DNA of 64,000 bases from Marinimicrobium sp. C6131 (GCF_026153455.1 NZ_CP110629.1:2666001-2730000); one strand, 5' to 3'; shown: positions 26,014-34,798, numbered from the stretch's first letter. Translations and numbers: made by a program. The notes: generated by a model not told the origin, from the letters alone.

Positions 26014-28333
26014 GCCGTGGCAATTCCGGAAAGACCAAAGAGGAACCAAAATACCCGCCTTCAAACACCGGTGTCCAGTTTTCCTCGTCGGTGAGATTGA
26101 ATACATCCAGGCGGATGCGACTGGCGCCCTGATTGAACTCATAGGCCAGATTGGCATTCAGGGTGAACTGCTCGGGAATGGTGACCGTCTGCAAGTAGTC
26201 CAGCGGATAATCGCTGGTCAGCACAGCGGAGCCACCCACCGACCAACCCTCGGCAAAGACATACCCCCCCGCCGCGGACAGGCTCCAGTCCGGCAGGCCG
26301 TGCAGACGCTGGCTGGAGGCGGGGAAGGCGGCGAAGTTGGGCGCGCCCACTCCGGTGCCCTGAATAATATCCGGGCGGGAGTCATCGAAGGCATCCGCCA
26401 CTTGCTCGGCTGCCTGGAAGGCGGCGGAGTTATCGAACTCGGCATCCAGCCAGTTGGCGCCCACGCTCACCCAGGCGGCTTCTCCACGGTAAAACAGCTG
26501 GGTTTCCAACCCCCGGGTGGCCACGCCGCTGTTACTGCCATCGCGGTTGCGCAGGCTGCGGGTCTGATCGAACAACGCCGCATCCGCATACCAGGGTGAG
26601 CCGGCGGGCGCGTATTTCAGGCCAATCTCGTGAAGGGTATTTTCGGTGGCGAAGTTGAGCGGATCGATCTGATTGTTCGCTCCGAGCACATTGCCCCCGG
26701 CCATGCTGTTGGAAGTGGACTCGCTGTAGCTACTGGTCGCATAGAGCGTGACCGATTCATTCGGACGGTAATGCAGGGTGGCTTCACCGGCCTTGAGGAA
26801 ATCGCTGTGGTTGTCCCGCGCCGCCTCGACGCCCTCGGGCGCGATGGGATCCCGCGCGGTGACATCGTACCAGTCGCCCCGCGCGCCCAGGGTCAACTGC
26901 AGACGCTCGGTCAGTGGTTGTTTGTGTTGGACGAACAATCCGCCCTGCACACTGGAAGAATCCGTCGTGTCCGACAGATTGAAATCCCCCACGCCGTCGC
27001 CGTCGATGTCGTATTGCGCCCCCGGGGAAACGAACAGGCCCGGACGCAGTTCCACCAGACGCGCCTTCTGCGCATCGGTCAACGGAATTTCCCGATTACT
27101 GAGTGGCCCGGTCAAATCCGTGGGCAGATCCGCCTCGGTGGTGAACTGGCTGTAGCCGAGCACATCGTTGTAACGCAGGTTTGCCCCGAGCGTGGTGTTG
27201 TGGATGTGCAGCTCGGTGCGGTTTTCCAACGTGTCGGCCCCATCGACAATCTCCACAAAACTGTTCTGGGCAATTTCCTCGCGCTCCAGATGTTCATAGT
27301 AGGAGCGGTTGACCAGGCGAATCGAATCAGCCAGTTCAACATTGAACACCGAGTGCAGCAACAGCGTTTCCGCCCCGTTGATATCGTCCGGATGGGTGTG
27401 TACCCGGCTGCGAGGTATTTTCACCTCGCCGGTTGGGCTGACGACCGCAAAGGCACCGGGCACGGTGGAGCCGTTTGGCTGGACACCCTGTCCCTGCACA
27501 TACAGGCCGTGATCAATCAAGTTCTGGGTCGGGCGGTTGATGCCTGCATTGTCGGTCCACTCGACGTCGTAATACTCCAGCGAGACATTCCACTCCATGT
27601 GCTCCGCCGGTAATAGACGATAAGCCGCAAAGAGATTGGTACTGTCCAGACCGGCATAGTCATAGAAGCTGCCCTCGTCTTTGTGTTCCAGACTGAGGCG
27701 CACGCCCTGGCGCTCCGGATCGATCACCCAGGAATAGTCCAACTGCGCGCCGTACTGGTCCCACTCGCCGCCGGTCAGGCTGACGCGGCCTTCCGGTTCA
27801 TTCAAATCCGGGCGCTTGGGCGTGATATTCACAAACCCGCCGGTGCGCTGAGTGGTGCCGAGAATCACCGAGGGCGTGCCGCGCACGATATCGATCTGGC
27901 CCACAGAATTGAATGACAATGGAATACCCAGACCATTATTGCCCACCTGGCGGCGCATACCGGCCGAGAAAACCTCACCCAATTGACCGCGCAGGGTCGG
28001 CAGACTGGGCGCGCCGAAACCTTTGGCCTGGAAGGTATTGGGTGCTACCCGCTGCAGCTCCTGCAGATTGTCGATGGCCGCTTCGTTCAGCAGATCTTCC
28101 GTCACTGGAGTGATCGAGCGACCGATATCGGCGATGGTCTGGCCCAGACCAAAAGGCCCGTCGACTTCGTCACTGCGCACATTGCCCATACCGCTGAGGG
28201 CTTCGCCGACCACCAGCACATCCTGGATACTGCCGGTTTGAGCGTGAACGGGTAGCGCGGCCATGAGGACGGCGCTGGCGCACAATGTTCGCGGAATTGA
28301 AGACCGCACTCGTTTGGACAATCGGTTTTTCAT
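25982..28333 (-). CDS. TonB-dependent outer-membrane receptor
   Basis: A 783-residue receptor with a signal peptide (MKNRLSKRVRSSIPRTLCAS, ending PVHAQ), a TonB-box-like DVLVVGEA, a plug domain and a 22-strand-type barrel ending in F (VQLQFTQRF). RGTPSVILGTTQRTGGFVNI in the plug is typical of siderophore-type receptors. The start chosen (28333) has GGAG 11 bases upstream; ATG 28363 is an alternative, and the frame open to 28471 overlaps DUF547. It lies within a leftward series from hvfA to ynjF. Confidence 0.92.
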   Translation of the reverse strand: MKNRLSKRVRSSIPRTLCASAVLMAALPVHAQTGSIQDVLVVGEALSGMGNVRSDEVDGPFGLGQTIADIGRSITPVTEDLLNEAAIDNLQELQRVAPNTFQAKGFGAPSLPTLRGQLGEVFSAGMRRQVGNNGLGIPLSFNSVGQIDIVRGTPSVILGTTQRTGGFVNITPKRPDLNEPEGRVSLTGGEWDQYGAQLDYSWVIDPERQGVRLSLEHKDEGSFYDYAGLDSTNLFAAYRLLPAEHMEWNVSLEYYDVEWTDNAGINRPTQNLIDHGLYVQGQGVQPNGSTVPGAFAVVSPTGEVKIPRSRVHTHPDDINGAETLLLHSVFNVELADSIRLVNRSYYEHLEREEIAQNSFVEIVDGADTLENRTELHIHNTTLGANLRYNDVLGYSQFTTEADLPTDLTGPLSNREIPLTDAQKARLVELRPGLFVSPGAQYDIDGDGVGDFNLSDTTDSSSVQGGLFVQHKQPLTERLQLTLGARGDWYDVTARDPIAPEGVEAARDNHSDFLKAGEATLHYRPNESVTLYATSSYSESTSNSMAGGNVLGANNQIDPLNFATENTLHEIGLKYAPAGSPWYADAALFDQTRSLRNRDGSNSGVATRGLETQLFYRGEAAWVSVGANWLDAEFDNSAAFQAAEQVADAFDDSRPDIIQGTGVGAPNFAAFPASSQRLHGLPDWSLSAAGGYVFAEGWSVGGSAVLTSDYPLDYLQTVTIPEQFTLNANLAYEFNQGASRIRLDVFNLTDEENWTPVFEGGYFGSSLVFPELPRHVQLQFTQRF

Positions 28334-28369
28334 CAAAGACGTTGCTCCATTTGATACATTCATCGTTGT

Positions 28370-28393
28370 TTTACGGCGGATGCGGATTCGCTC
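28370..28393. repeat. Half-copy of the GGCGGATGC intergenic repeat
   Basis: TTACGGCGGATGCGGATTCG lies immediately after the DUF547 stop and matches the left half of the repeats at 44698 and 45662. The opposing ATCCGCC half is missing, so this looks like a decayed or half element. Confidence 0.45.
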
Positions 28394-29264
28394 AGTCATT
28401 AAGCTTCCAGTCATAATCGAGAAAGCGATAATCCATCGCCCCTTGGCGGAGCTGTTCTCTCTCGGTTTCACTTAAATCAAGGCTATCAGCATAGCGTAAA
28501 AAGAACTCATCAAGGCCGCCGATGCACTGCCAGCCGCGCTCAAAGTCTTCCCGGTACCATTTGAAAATGGAGGACACTTCGAGTTGGCCGTCGCGGTACC
28601 GGTTGCGGGTTTTATCCCGCAGAAAGCGCTCGGTATTATCTTCGAGTTGTTGCTCGAGCTTCTCGGCGGTGAAAGGCTCGGTGCGTAGTGCGGGGCAGCC
28701 GATGGAAGCGCAGTTGACGGCGAAGTGGATGCGCGGTTCATTGTAAACTCCCGGTTCCCGAATGATGTCATGCTCTACCTGATCGAGGTGCATATCTTCG
28801 CCCAACAGGTTGAAAAAGCGTTTCTTCCAGGGGGACTGCCAGAAGGAGCCGATATCCCGAATGGAGTCGACCGGGTAGTGGTCGACAATGAGCTTCAGGG
28901 TAAAGGCGTTATACGCATTGATCAGAAACGCGAGTTGCTGGTCGCGGTGCCAATCATTGAACTGGGACTTTTCGACTCCGGAGAGTTGCTCCAGGTATTG
29001 ATTGAGGTTATTCGGGTCGGTTTTTAGCGTCTCGTAATCCACGGTCGAGGTGGTGCCGTTTTCATTCCATTGGACGTGGTTTTCGAGTACCTGAGCGTAG
29101 GTTTTGTGTTGGTGATCGAACGTCTCCGCCCGAGAGATATTAGCGAAAGTCGCAAGTACCGAGAATACAATCGCGACCATTAGCGGTGAATTACCGTGGG
29201 TTGCGGCGGATGCAGGCTTCGGAGCCGAAGGCGCACCTGCCGTAAATACACACGACGCCATCAT
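28392..29264 (-). CDS. DUF547 domain-containing exported protein
   Basis: A 290-residue protein with the DUF547 core: NDWHRDQQLAFLINAYNAFT, the segment PWKKRFFNLLGEDMHLDQVE, EPRIHFAVNCASIGCP and FLDYDWKLN. DUF547 proteins are secreted and of unknown function. The ATG at 29264 overlaps the upstream stop and has GGAGGTGGAGA before it. A second possible start at 29180 would give a more normal signal peptide (MVAIVFSVLATFANISRAE) but has no ribosome site. The extra 28 residues are encoded by a repeat element. Confidence 0.88.
   Translation of the reverse strand: MMASCVFTAGAPSAPKPASAATHGNSPLMVAIVFSVLATFANISRAETFDHQHKTYAQVLENHVQWNENGTTSTVDYETLKTDPNNLNQYLEQLSGVEKSQFNDWHRDQQLAFLINAYNAFTLKLIVDHYPVDSIRDIGSFWQSPWKKRFFNLLGEDMHLDQVEHDIIREPGVYNEPRIHFAVNCASIGCPALRTEPFTAEKLEQQLEDNTERFLRDKTRNRYRDGQLEVSSIFKWYREDFERGWQCIGGLDEFFLRYADSLDLSETEREQLRQGAMDYRFLDYDWKLND
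29201..29246. repeat. Repeat element inside the 5' coding end of the DUF547 gene
   Basis: TTGCGGCGGATGC at one end and GCACCTGCCGTAAA at the other flank a small hairpin, CTTCGG-AG-CCGAAG. The outline resembles the GGCGGATGC repeats at 44698 and 45662, here placed between the two possible start codons of DUF547. Divergent from the consensus. Confidence 0.45.
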
Positions 29265-31420
29265 TCTCCACCTCCCCGTCTCCAGGTATGGTATTTCTCC
29301 AACCACCGGAGCACCGCTTCCGGCTTGTGGGCTTTTTTCCACTCGCCGGCCGCATACTTGTTGGCCTCGGCCAGCGTCGGGTAAACGTGGATGGTGCCGA
29401 GGATTTTGTTCAGGCCCAGACCGTGGCGCATGGCAAGAATAAATTCGGCCATCAGGTTGCTCGCTTCGGTACCGACGATCACCGCTCCCAGAATTTTATC
29501 CTTGCCTTTGGGGGTTATGACTTTGATGAATCCGGTGGTGGTACTGTCGGCAATGGCGCGATCCAGTTCGGCCAACTCAAAGCGGGTGACTTCATAGTCT
29601 ATGCCCTTGACCTTCGCCTCCCGTTCGCTGATACCCACCCGGGCAATCTCCGGATCCAGAAAGGTGGTCCAGGGGATGACGGAGTAGTCGACCTTGAAGC
29701 GTTTGAACTGCCCGAACAGTGCATTCACGGCAGCGTACCAGGCCATGTGTGCGGCGGTGTGGGTGAACTGATAGGGCCCAGCCACATCGCCGGCGGCATA
29801 GATGTTCGGGTACAACGTTTCCAGGTATTCGTTGGTCAGGACAGTCCGTTCAGTGCGGATGCCCAGATCTTCCAGACCGTAGCCGGTCAGGCGGGCCTTG
29901 CGCCCCACGGCGACCAGCAGTTGGTCAAAGGGGAGCCGTTTTTCTTCTCCTTCGTGTTTGACCACCAGCACTTTTTCATCACCGTCGCGCTCACAGCGCA
30001 AGGCTTCGTGTCGGGTCAACACCTCAACCCCATCGGCCGTCATTGCCTCACGGGCAATCTCCGACACTTCAATGTCTTCTTTGGCGAGAGTACGCTCACC
30101 TCGTTCGACCAGACTGACTCTGGACCCCAGGCGGGCGAAGGCGTGAGACAGCTCTGAACCGATGGGACCACCACCGAGCACGATCAGGCGCTTGGGCGGT
30201 TCATCCAGTTGCGCGAAGGACTCCCAGAGGGTATCGCTGGTGACATAGCCGACCTCGTCCAATCCGGGCAGGTCCGGCACCAGAGGCTCAGCACCGGCAG
30301 CGATGACAATACTGCGGGTGGTCAGGCGCCGGGTGCCGCCGTCATTCAGGGCGATGTCGACGGTCCAGGGATCCACAATAGTGGCGTACCCCTGCACCAC
30401 ATCAACACCCAGCCCGGTGTAGCGTTCGACACTGTCGTGGGGCTCGACCTCCCTGATGACTTTGTGAATGCGCTCCATCACGGTACGGAAACTGAAAGTC
30501 GGCTGCTGAACGTTCAGGCCATAGTGATCCGCATGACGCATCTGATGAGCAACCTTGGCACTTTTGATCAACGCTTTGCTGGGAACACAGCCATAATTCA
30601 GACAGTCGCCGCCCATCTTGTGGGCTTCCACCAAGGTGACTTTGGCTTTGACCGTCGCCCCGATGTAGGCAGACACCAGGCCTCCCGCACCACCGCCAAT
30701 CACCACGAGATTGCGATCAAACCGCTTCGGTTTGATCCAACCTTTGTAGGCCCGGCGCCGCTGAACCACACGCACGATCACCTTGGCGATCCAGGGGAAT
30801 AGCCCGAGCAGCGCAAACGACAGAATGAGTTCCGGCGAGAAAATGCCGCCCACACTGTCGATCTCTGCCAACTGGGTGCCGGCATTGACATAGACGGCGG
30901 TACCGCCAAGCATGCCCAGTTGACTGACCCAGTAAAAGGTCCAGGTTTTCAGCCGCGTCACCCCCATCACCAGGTTGATGACGAAAAAGGGAAACAGCGG
31001 GACCAGACGCAGAGTGAACAGATAGAAGGCACCGTCTCTTTCAATACCGCGATTGATGGCCTTCAAACGCTCACCGAACCGGTTCTGCACCGATTCACGC
31101 AACACAAACCGGGCCACCAGAAACGCCAGCGTTGCCCCGATGCTGGACGCGAACGAGACCAGCAACAGGCCCTGCCCCAAGCCGAACAGCGCACCGCCGG
31201 CCAGAGTCATGATAGCCGCGCCGGGCAATGACAAGGCCGTAACAAGCACATAAACCACAAAATAGACGGCTGGCACCAGAACCGGGAATTCCCTCAACCA
31301 CTGATCAAAGGTGGCCTGGCTGTTTTTGAGTTGCTCCAGGGTCAAATAATCATTCAGACCAAACCCGAAAAATGCCACGACCAGGGCGATCATAATGGCG
31401 ATGACCGTCAAACGCTTCAT
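29261..31420 (-). CDS. TVP38/TMEM64 membrane domain fused to FAD-dependent disulfide oxidoreductase
   Basis: A 719-residue fusion. Residues 1 to about 215 form a VTT/DedA-like (TVP38) membrane domain, with LPGAAIMTLAGGALFG and LRLVPLFPFFVINLVMG. Residues about 235-719 are a mercuric-reductase/lipoamide-dehydrogenase-like enzyme, with the FAD motif VVIGGGAGGLVSAY, the redox pair C273/C278 in GGDCLNYGCVPSKALI, a second nucleotide site LIVLGGGPIGSELSHAFARL and a dimerisation domain. There is no C-terminal mercury-binding cysteine pair. Such fusions occur in other marine gammaproteobacteria. It lies between hvfC and DUF547; a membrane redox role linked to metal or thiol chemistry is inference. 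Confidence 0.9.
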   Translation of the reverse strand: MKRLTVIAIMIALVVAFFGFGLNDYLTLEQLKNSQATFDQWLREFPVLVPAVYFVVYVLVTALSLPGAAIMTLAGGALFGLGQGLLLVSFASSIGATLAFLVARFVLRESVQNRFGERLKAINRGIERDGAFYLFTLRLVPLFPFFVINLVMGVTRLKTWTFYWVSQLGMLGGTAVYVNAGTQLAEIDSVGGIFSPELILSFALLGLFPWIAKVIVRVVQRRRAYKGWIKPKRFDRNLVVIGGGAGGLVSAYIGATVKAKVTLVEAHKMGGDCLNYGCVPSKALIKSAKVAHQMRHADHYGLNVQQPTFSFRTVMERIHKVIREVEPHDSVERYTGLGVDVVQGYATIVDPWTVDIALNDGGTRRLTTRSIVIAAGAEPLVPDLPGLDEVGYVTSDTLWESFAQLDEPPKRLIVLGGGPIGSELSHAFARLGSRVSLVERGERTLAKEDIEVSEIAREAMTADGVEVLTRHEALRCERDGDEKVLVVKHEGEEKRLPFDQLLVAVGRKARLTGYGLEDLGIRTERTVLTNEYLETLYPNIYAAGDVAGPYQFTHTAAHMAWYAAVNALFGQFKRFKVDYSVIPWTTFLDPEIARVGISEREAKVKGIDYEVTRFELAELDRAIADSTTTGFIKVITPKGKDKILGAVIVGTEASNLMAEFILAMRHGLGLNKILGTIHVYPTLAEANKYAAGEWKKAHKPEAVLRWLEKYHTWRRGGGE

Positions 31421-31490
31421 GTTCTGTCCTTCAATAATAACGGGAGGTTCCCCTGGGTCGTGCCGGGGCTTGCTTTCTTACAACGGAGAG

Positions 31491-32261
31491 TCAGGCCGAC
31501 CGCAATGGTCGGGCGCCCTGAATGATACCCAAGTCCAGAAACTCTTGCAGAATCAGCTCGCCTCCAGTCATCAACGCCGTCGCGTCCACACCGGGGGATT
31601 CCGACTGCATCTGCTCCAGCAACTGGCGACCGCTCAAGTCGGGCTTGGCCTCAATAAGCGCGAGCAGACGCGCGGTAAAGGCATTGAGGGCCATAAAGGA
31701 CACCCGGCGATCGCGGCTTCGGTACACCAATACCCAGGTGGGCTGCTCCGGCGGCTCCTGGGGCAGAAACCTGGGGCCGATCTGGTGAACCGGGAAACGG
31801 TATTCCAAGGGCCAGGCCAAGGGCGAGAGCACCGGATGGCCCGCCATGACGTCTTTATGCAGACCCGGCTCAGGCGCGGGGTTGGTTGCAATCTGCAACG
31901 CCAGCTCCACCCACTCGTAGTGCAGCAGTTCCGCCATAAAGGGGGGATCTTCCGCGGTGATCGGCCGAGCGTCGGAATTGACGTAATCGATGTATTCACG
32001 CCCGATATCGGAGAACAGGGGGCTCTGACAACGATGGTGCTGCATGAAACCGCGCACCTCTTTCAGCCACCAGTCTTCAGGCATCAGGGATTTGAACACC
32101 GGAAAATTGTTGCTCAAGAAAGTATTCAGGTTGTTGAAAAACAGATCCTGATAGATTTTCATCCGGCGCGCTTCCACTTCCGTATGCGGCTGCCCCTCCG
32201 GATCACGGATCGCACCGGCAAAACGCTTCAGCGCCTCCCGGTAATCATCGGGCACCGACAT
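31491..32261 (-). CDS. hvfC: HvfC/BufC family protein (DUF2063)
   Basis: A 256-residue protein with the DUF2063 N-terminal region (MSVPDDYREALKRFAGAIRD, then FFNNLNTFLSNNFPVFKSLM). In HvfABC and bufferin clusters this protein partners with the DUF692 enzyme and probably delivers the precursor peptide. The start overlaps hvfB by 17 bp. The next gene is the oxidoreductase fusion, 70 bp away. Symbol assigned from family and neighbourhood. Confidence 0.88.
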   Translation of the reverse strand: MSVPDDYREALKRFAGAIRDPEGQPHTEVEARRMKIYQDLFFNNLNTFLSNNFPVFKSLMPEDWWLKEVRGFMQHHRCQSPLFSDIGREYIDYVNSDARPITAEDPPFMAELLHYEWVELALQIATNPAPEPGLHKDVMAGHPVLSPLAWPLEYRFPVHQIGPRFLPQEPPEQPTWVLVYRSRDRRVSFMALNAFTARLLALIEAKPDLSGRQLLEQMQSESPGVDATALMTGGELILQEFLDLGIIQGARPLRSA

Positions 32262-33099
32262 GGGCCACCTCGTTCTGGTGCACGCGAACGGTATCCACTT
32301 CGGTCAGCAGCTCTGGCAGCGGTGGCAGATTGAAGTCCCGCTCAAGCAGTGTGGGACAGATACCCGCATGGTCATAGGCCACATCCAGCAGTTGCCAGAC
32401 CGGATCGATGACATCCGCTCCGTGGGTATCCACCAGAAGGTCTTCCGCCTCCCGGTAGTGACCGGCGATGTGCATGTATTGAATGCGCTCCGCTGGCATG
32501 GAGCGGATAAACGCCTCGGCATCATAGCGATGATTGACGCTGTTGACGTAGGCGTTGTTGACGTCCAGCAACAGGTTGCAGTCCGCCTCTTCAAGCACCG
32601 CCCGGATGAAGGTAGCCTCGTCCAGCTCCGGCACCGGCATCTCCGGCGTGGTGACGGGCGCGTAATAGGAGACGTTCTCCAGAGCGATGCGCCGCTCGAG
32701 GATATCCTGAACCTGGCGCACGCGCTCGGCGATCCAGCGTACACCACTTTCCGTGAAGGGCACCGGCATCAGGTCATAGAGATGACCGTCGTCGCTGCAG
32801 GCGCTCAGATGTTCTGAGTAAAGCTCGATCTGATGTTCATCGAGAAACTGTCTGATTCGGGTGACAAAGTCGACATCTAGGGGCGCCGGACTGCCGATGG
32901 ACAAGGATAAGCCGTGGGTGCTGAACGGGTAGCGCTCGGTCAATGCGCGGAATCTCGCGCCAAGCCGACCGCCCATCGCCATCCAGTTCTCTGGAGCAAC
33001 TTCGAGAAAGTCGATACGACCGTCGGGGGACGACGGCAACTGATCCAGCAACTCGCGCCGGAGACCCAACCCGACACCTTGGACCTTGGACAGGGGCAT
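32245..33099 (-). CDS. hvfB: HvfB/MbnB-like multinuclear iron enzyme (DUF692)
   Basis: A 284-residue TIM-barrel DUF692 protein, related to MbnB and to the bufferin/oxazolin enzymes. Likely metal ligands are conserved in order: H in STHGLSLSIGS, E and H in YSEHLS, E in ALENVSYY, D/N/N in LLDVNNAYVN, H in YMHIAGHYRE and E in LLERDFNLP. The family oxidises cysteines of a precursor peptide to oxazolone-thioamide or thiooxazole groups with HvfC/MbnC-type partners. The precursor is HvfA, encoded just upstream. Confidence 0.92.
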   Translation of the reverse strand: MPLSKVQGVGLGLRRELLDQLPSSPDGRIDFLEVAPENWMAMGGRLGARFRALTERYPFSTHGLSLSIGSPAPLDVDFVTRIRQFLDEHQIELYSEHLSACSDDGHLYDLMPVPFTESGVRWIAERVRQVQDILERRIALENVSYYAPVTTPEMPVPELDEATFIRAVLEEADCNLLLDVNNAYVNSVNHRYDAEAFIRSMPAERIQYMHIAGHYREAEDLLVDTHGADVIDPVWQLLDVAYDHAGICPTLLERDFNLPPLPELLTEVDTVRVHQNEVAHVGAR

Positions 33100-33131
33100 A
33101 CTCAGACTCTCACTCGCTCTCTAGATTCATC

Positions 33132-33162
33132 AGCCGGGCGGGGCGCGAAGCCCCGCCCGGCT
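33132..33162 (-). promoter_or_regulatory. Very stable hairpin between hvfA and hvfB
   Basis: A perfect 13-bp GC-rich stem (AGCCGGGCGGGGC, 33132-33144, with its complement 33150-33162) and a 5-nt loop sit 6 bp beyond the hvfA stop and 32 bp before hvfB. No U-run follows in the leftward direction. It fits a partial terminator or a 3' stabiliser that would leave much more hvfA mRNA than hvfBC mRNA, as suits a precursor peptide. Confidence 0.7.
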
Positions 33163-33168
33163 ATTACA

Positions 33169-33468
33169 TCAAGCGCCGCATTTGCCTTCGCCGCACTTCC
33201 CTTCGGCATCCTTGTCTTTCTTGTCCTCACCGCACTTGGCTTCGCCGCATTTGGCCTCGCCACCTTTTTTCTCTTCGCCACACTTGGCTTCACCACATTT
33301 GGCTTCACCGTCTTTCTTCTCGCCACCATGGTTGTGAGCCAATTGATTGTAACCGCTGGAGAGCGTTTCGGCCGAAAAGGGGTTTTCGGCGACAGAGGCC
33401 TGGCTACCCAGGCCCAACAATAGGGCGGCACTGGCAGAGGCGATCAGGGGGTTTTTCATGGATTTCAT
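33169..33468 (-). CDS. hvfA: HvfA-type cysteine-rich RiPP precursor (oxazolone/thioamide metallophore)
   Basis: A 99-residue precursor with a signal peptide ending SVA (residue 27) and an AGGAGA ribosome site. The mature part is Gly/Glu/Lys-rich with six cysteines at 58, 63, 74, 79, 92 and 97, each in a KCG context. The last two are in EGKCG, the motif modified in the Haemophilus HvfA product; the first four are in EAKCG. There is also an HNH segment (45-47). With HvfB and HvfC the cysteines are expected to become copper-binding groups and the peptide to be exported. Confidence 0.9.
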   Translation of the reverse strand: MKSMKNPLIASASAALLLGLGSQASVAENPFSAETLSSGYNQLAHNHGGEKKDGEAKCGEAKCGEEKKGGEAKCGEAKCGEDKKDKDAEGKCGEGKCGA

Positions 33469-33531
33469 GGTTATTCTCCTGCAAACGTTATGGGAATCAA
33501 CGGAACAACGAAATTGGATACTGTCGTAAAC

Positions 33532-33550
33532 GCGCTATAGATCATAGCGC
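33532..33550. promoter_or_regulatory. 7-bp inverted repeat upstream of hvfA
   Basis: GCGCTAT-AGATC-ATAGCGC lies 64 bp before the hvfA start and 55 bp after the rlmI stop. It may be the operator of the hvf operon or a weak terminator of convergent readthrough. Metal- or redox-responsive control would be expected from the family, but the regulator is not evident. Confidence 0.35.
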
Positions 33551-33604
33551 ATGATTCGGACAACCGCTTTTGCAGGTGGGTTCAGTACAATGACTTCGGG
33601 CGGG

Positions 33605-34798
33605 TCAGGGCAGGTACACCCGGGCAAACACCGCTTTCAAATAATCGGTCTCGGGGATGGCCGGGTGCACGGGATGATCGGCGCCCTGCCCGCCCTGAGC
33701 GATAATCTGTACGTGACGGTCCAGATGCCGGCCGGCACCGCGCACGATATCGGTCAGCGACTCCCGCGCGAGGTGCATGGAGCAGGACGCCGACACCAGC
33801 AGGCCATCGCGGCCCAGCAACCGAATGGCCAGCTCATTGATGTGGCGGTACGCCGCCTCTCCGGCCTTCTGGTCCTTGCGCCGTTTGATAAACGCGGGCG
33901 GGTCCAGTACTACCACATCGAAAATTTCACCGTCGGCGATCAGCGCCTTGAGCACGTCAATGGCCTTGCCCTGAAGCGCGCTGACCCGGTCCGCGACGCC
34001 GTTCAGCTCGGCATTGGTGGCCACTCCATCCAGCGCTGTGGCCGAGGCGTCCACACAGACCACTTCCCGGGCGCCGGCGTTGGCAGCGGCCACACCCCAA
34101 CCGCCCATGTAGGAAAAGACATCCAGCACCCGGCGATCCCGACACCAGCCCTGCAGGCGAGCGCGGTTGTCGCGGTGATCGTAGAACCAACCGGTTTTCT
34201 GCCCCTGCCCCACCGGAATCCGGAAACGGGTCCCATTCTCCACCAGCTCCAGGGTGTCCGGCATGGTGCCGTGGGCGACTTCCTGGTAGCGCGCCAACCC
34301 TTCCAGCTCCCGGGCGCCGTGATCGTTGTCCAGCAGAATGCCAGCGGGCTGCAGGCACTGAACCAGCGCCTCGATAACATCGGCCTTGTGCCGCTCCATG
34401 CCGGCACTGGCAATCTGAACCACCAGGTAGTCGCCAAAGCGGTCCACCACCAGCCCCGGCAGCAGATCGGAATCGCCGTAGATGAGTCGGTAATAGGGGC
34501 CGGGAAAGAAGGCATCGCGCAAGGCCAGAGCCTGATTGATACGATGCACCAGCAGGGATTTACTCAGGGGCTGCTCCGGATCGCGATTGACCAACCGCGC
34601 GCAGATCAGGCCGGCCGGATTGACCACCGCCACTCCGAGCGCCTTGCCGGTGCTGGCCAGGACCAGCGCCTGGTCCCCTGGCTGGAACGCCTTGAGCGGC
34701 GTTTTCGCCACGTCCACCTCGTTACTGTAGATCCACAGGTGGCCGCGTTTGAGGCGACGGTCGGTATTTTTCTTGAGCTGCAAGGGGGGCAATGACAC
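33605..34798 (-). CDS. rlmI: 23S rRNA (cytosine-C5)-methyltransferase RlmI
   Basis: A 397-residue SAM-dependent methyltransferase with an N-terminal PUA-type domain (LKKNTDRRLKRGHLWIYSNE), then GWFYDHRDNR, the SAM-binding VLDVFSYMGGWGVAAANAGA, and the catalytic-site LDPPAFIKRRKDQ with SASCSMHL. It is predicted to methylate C1962 of 23S rRNA. The 77-bp spacer upstream and same-strand lipoprotein gene suggest no tight operon. Confidence 0.93.
   Translation of the reverse strand: MSLPPLQLKKNTDRRLKRGHLWIYSNEVDVAKTPLKAFQPGDQALVLASTGKALGVAVVNPAGLICARLVNRDPEQPLSKSLLVHRINQALALRDAFFPGPYYRLIYGDSDLLPGLVVDRFGDYLVVQIASAGMERHKADVIEALVQCLQPAGILLDNDHGARELEGLARYQEVAHGTMPDTLELVENGTRFRIPVGQGQKTGWFYDHRDNRARLQGWCRDRRVLDVFSYMGGWGVAAANAGAREVVCVDASATALDGVATNAELNGVADRVSALQGKAIDVLKALIADGEIFDVVVLDPPAFIKRRKDQKAGEAAYRHINELAIRLLGRDGLLVSASCSMHLARESLTDIVRGAGRHLDRHVQIIAQGGQGADHPVHPAIPETDYLKAVFARVYLP

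Noticed and set aside
26630..27613. 327-codon open frame antisense to the TonB receptor
   Set aside because: No domain motif and full overlap with a clear receptor gene.
28334..28471. Longer N-terminus of the TonB receptor
   Set aside because: It overlaps the DUF547 3' end and would place the signal peptide 46 residues inside the protein.
33551..34795. 414-codon open frame antisense to rlmI
   Set aside because: Full overlap with rlmI, which has complete catalytic motifs.
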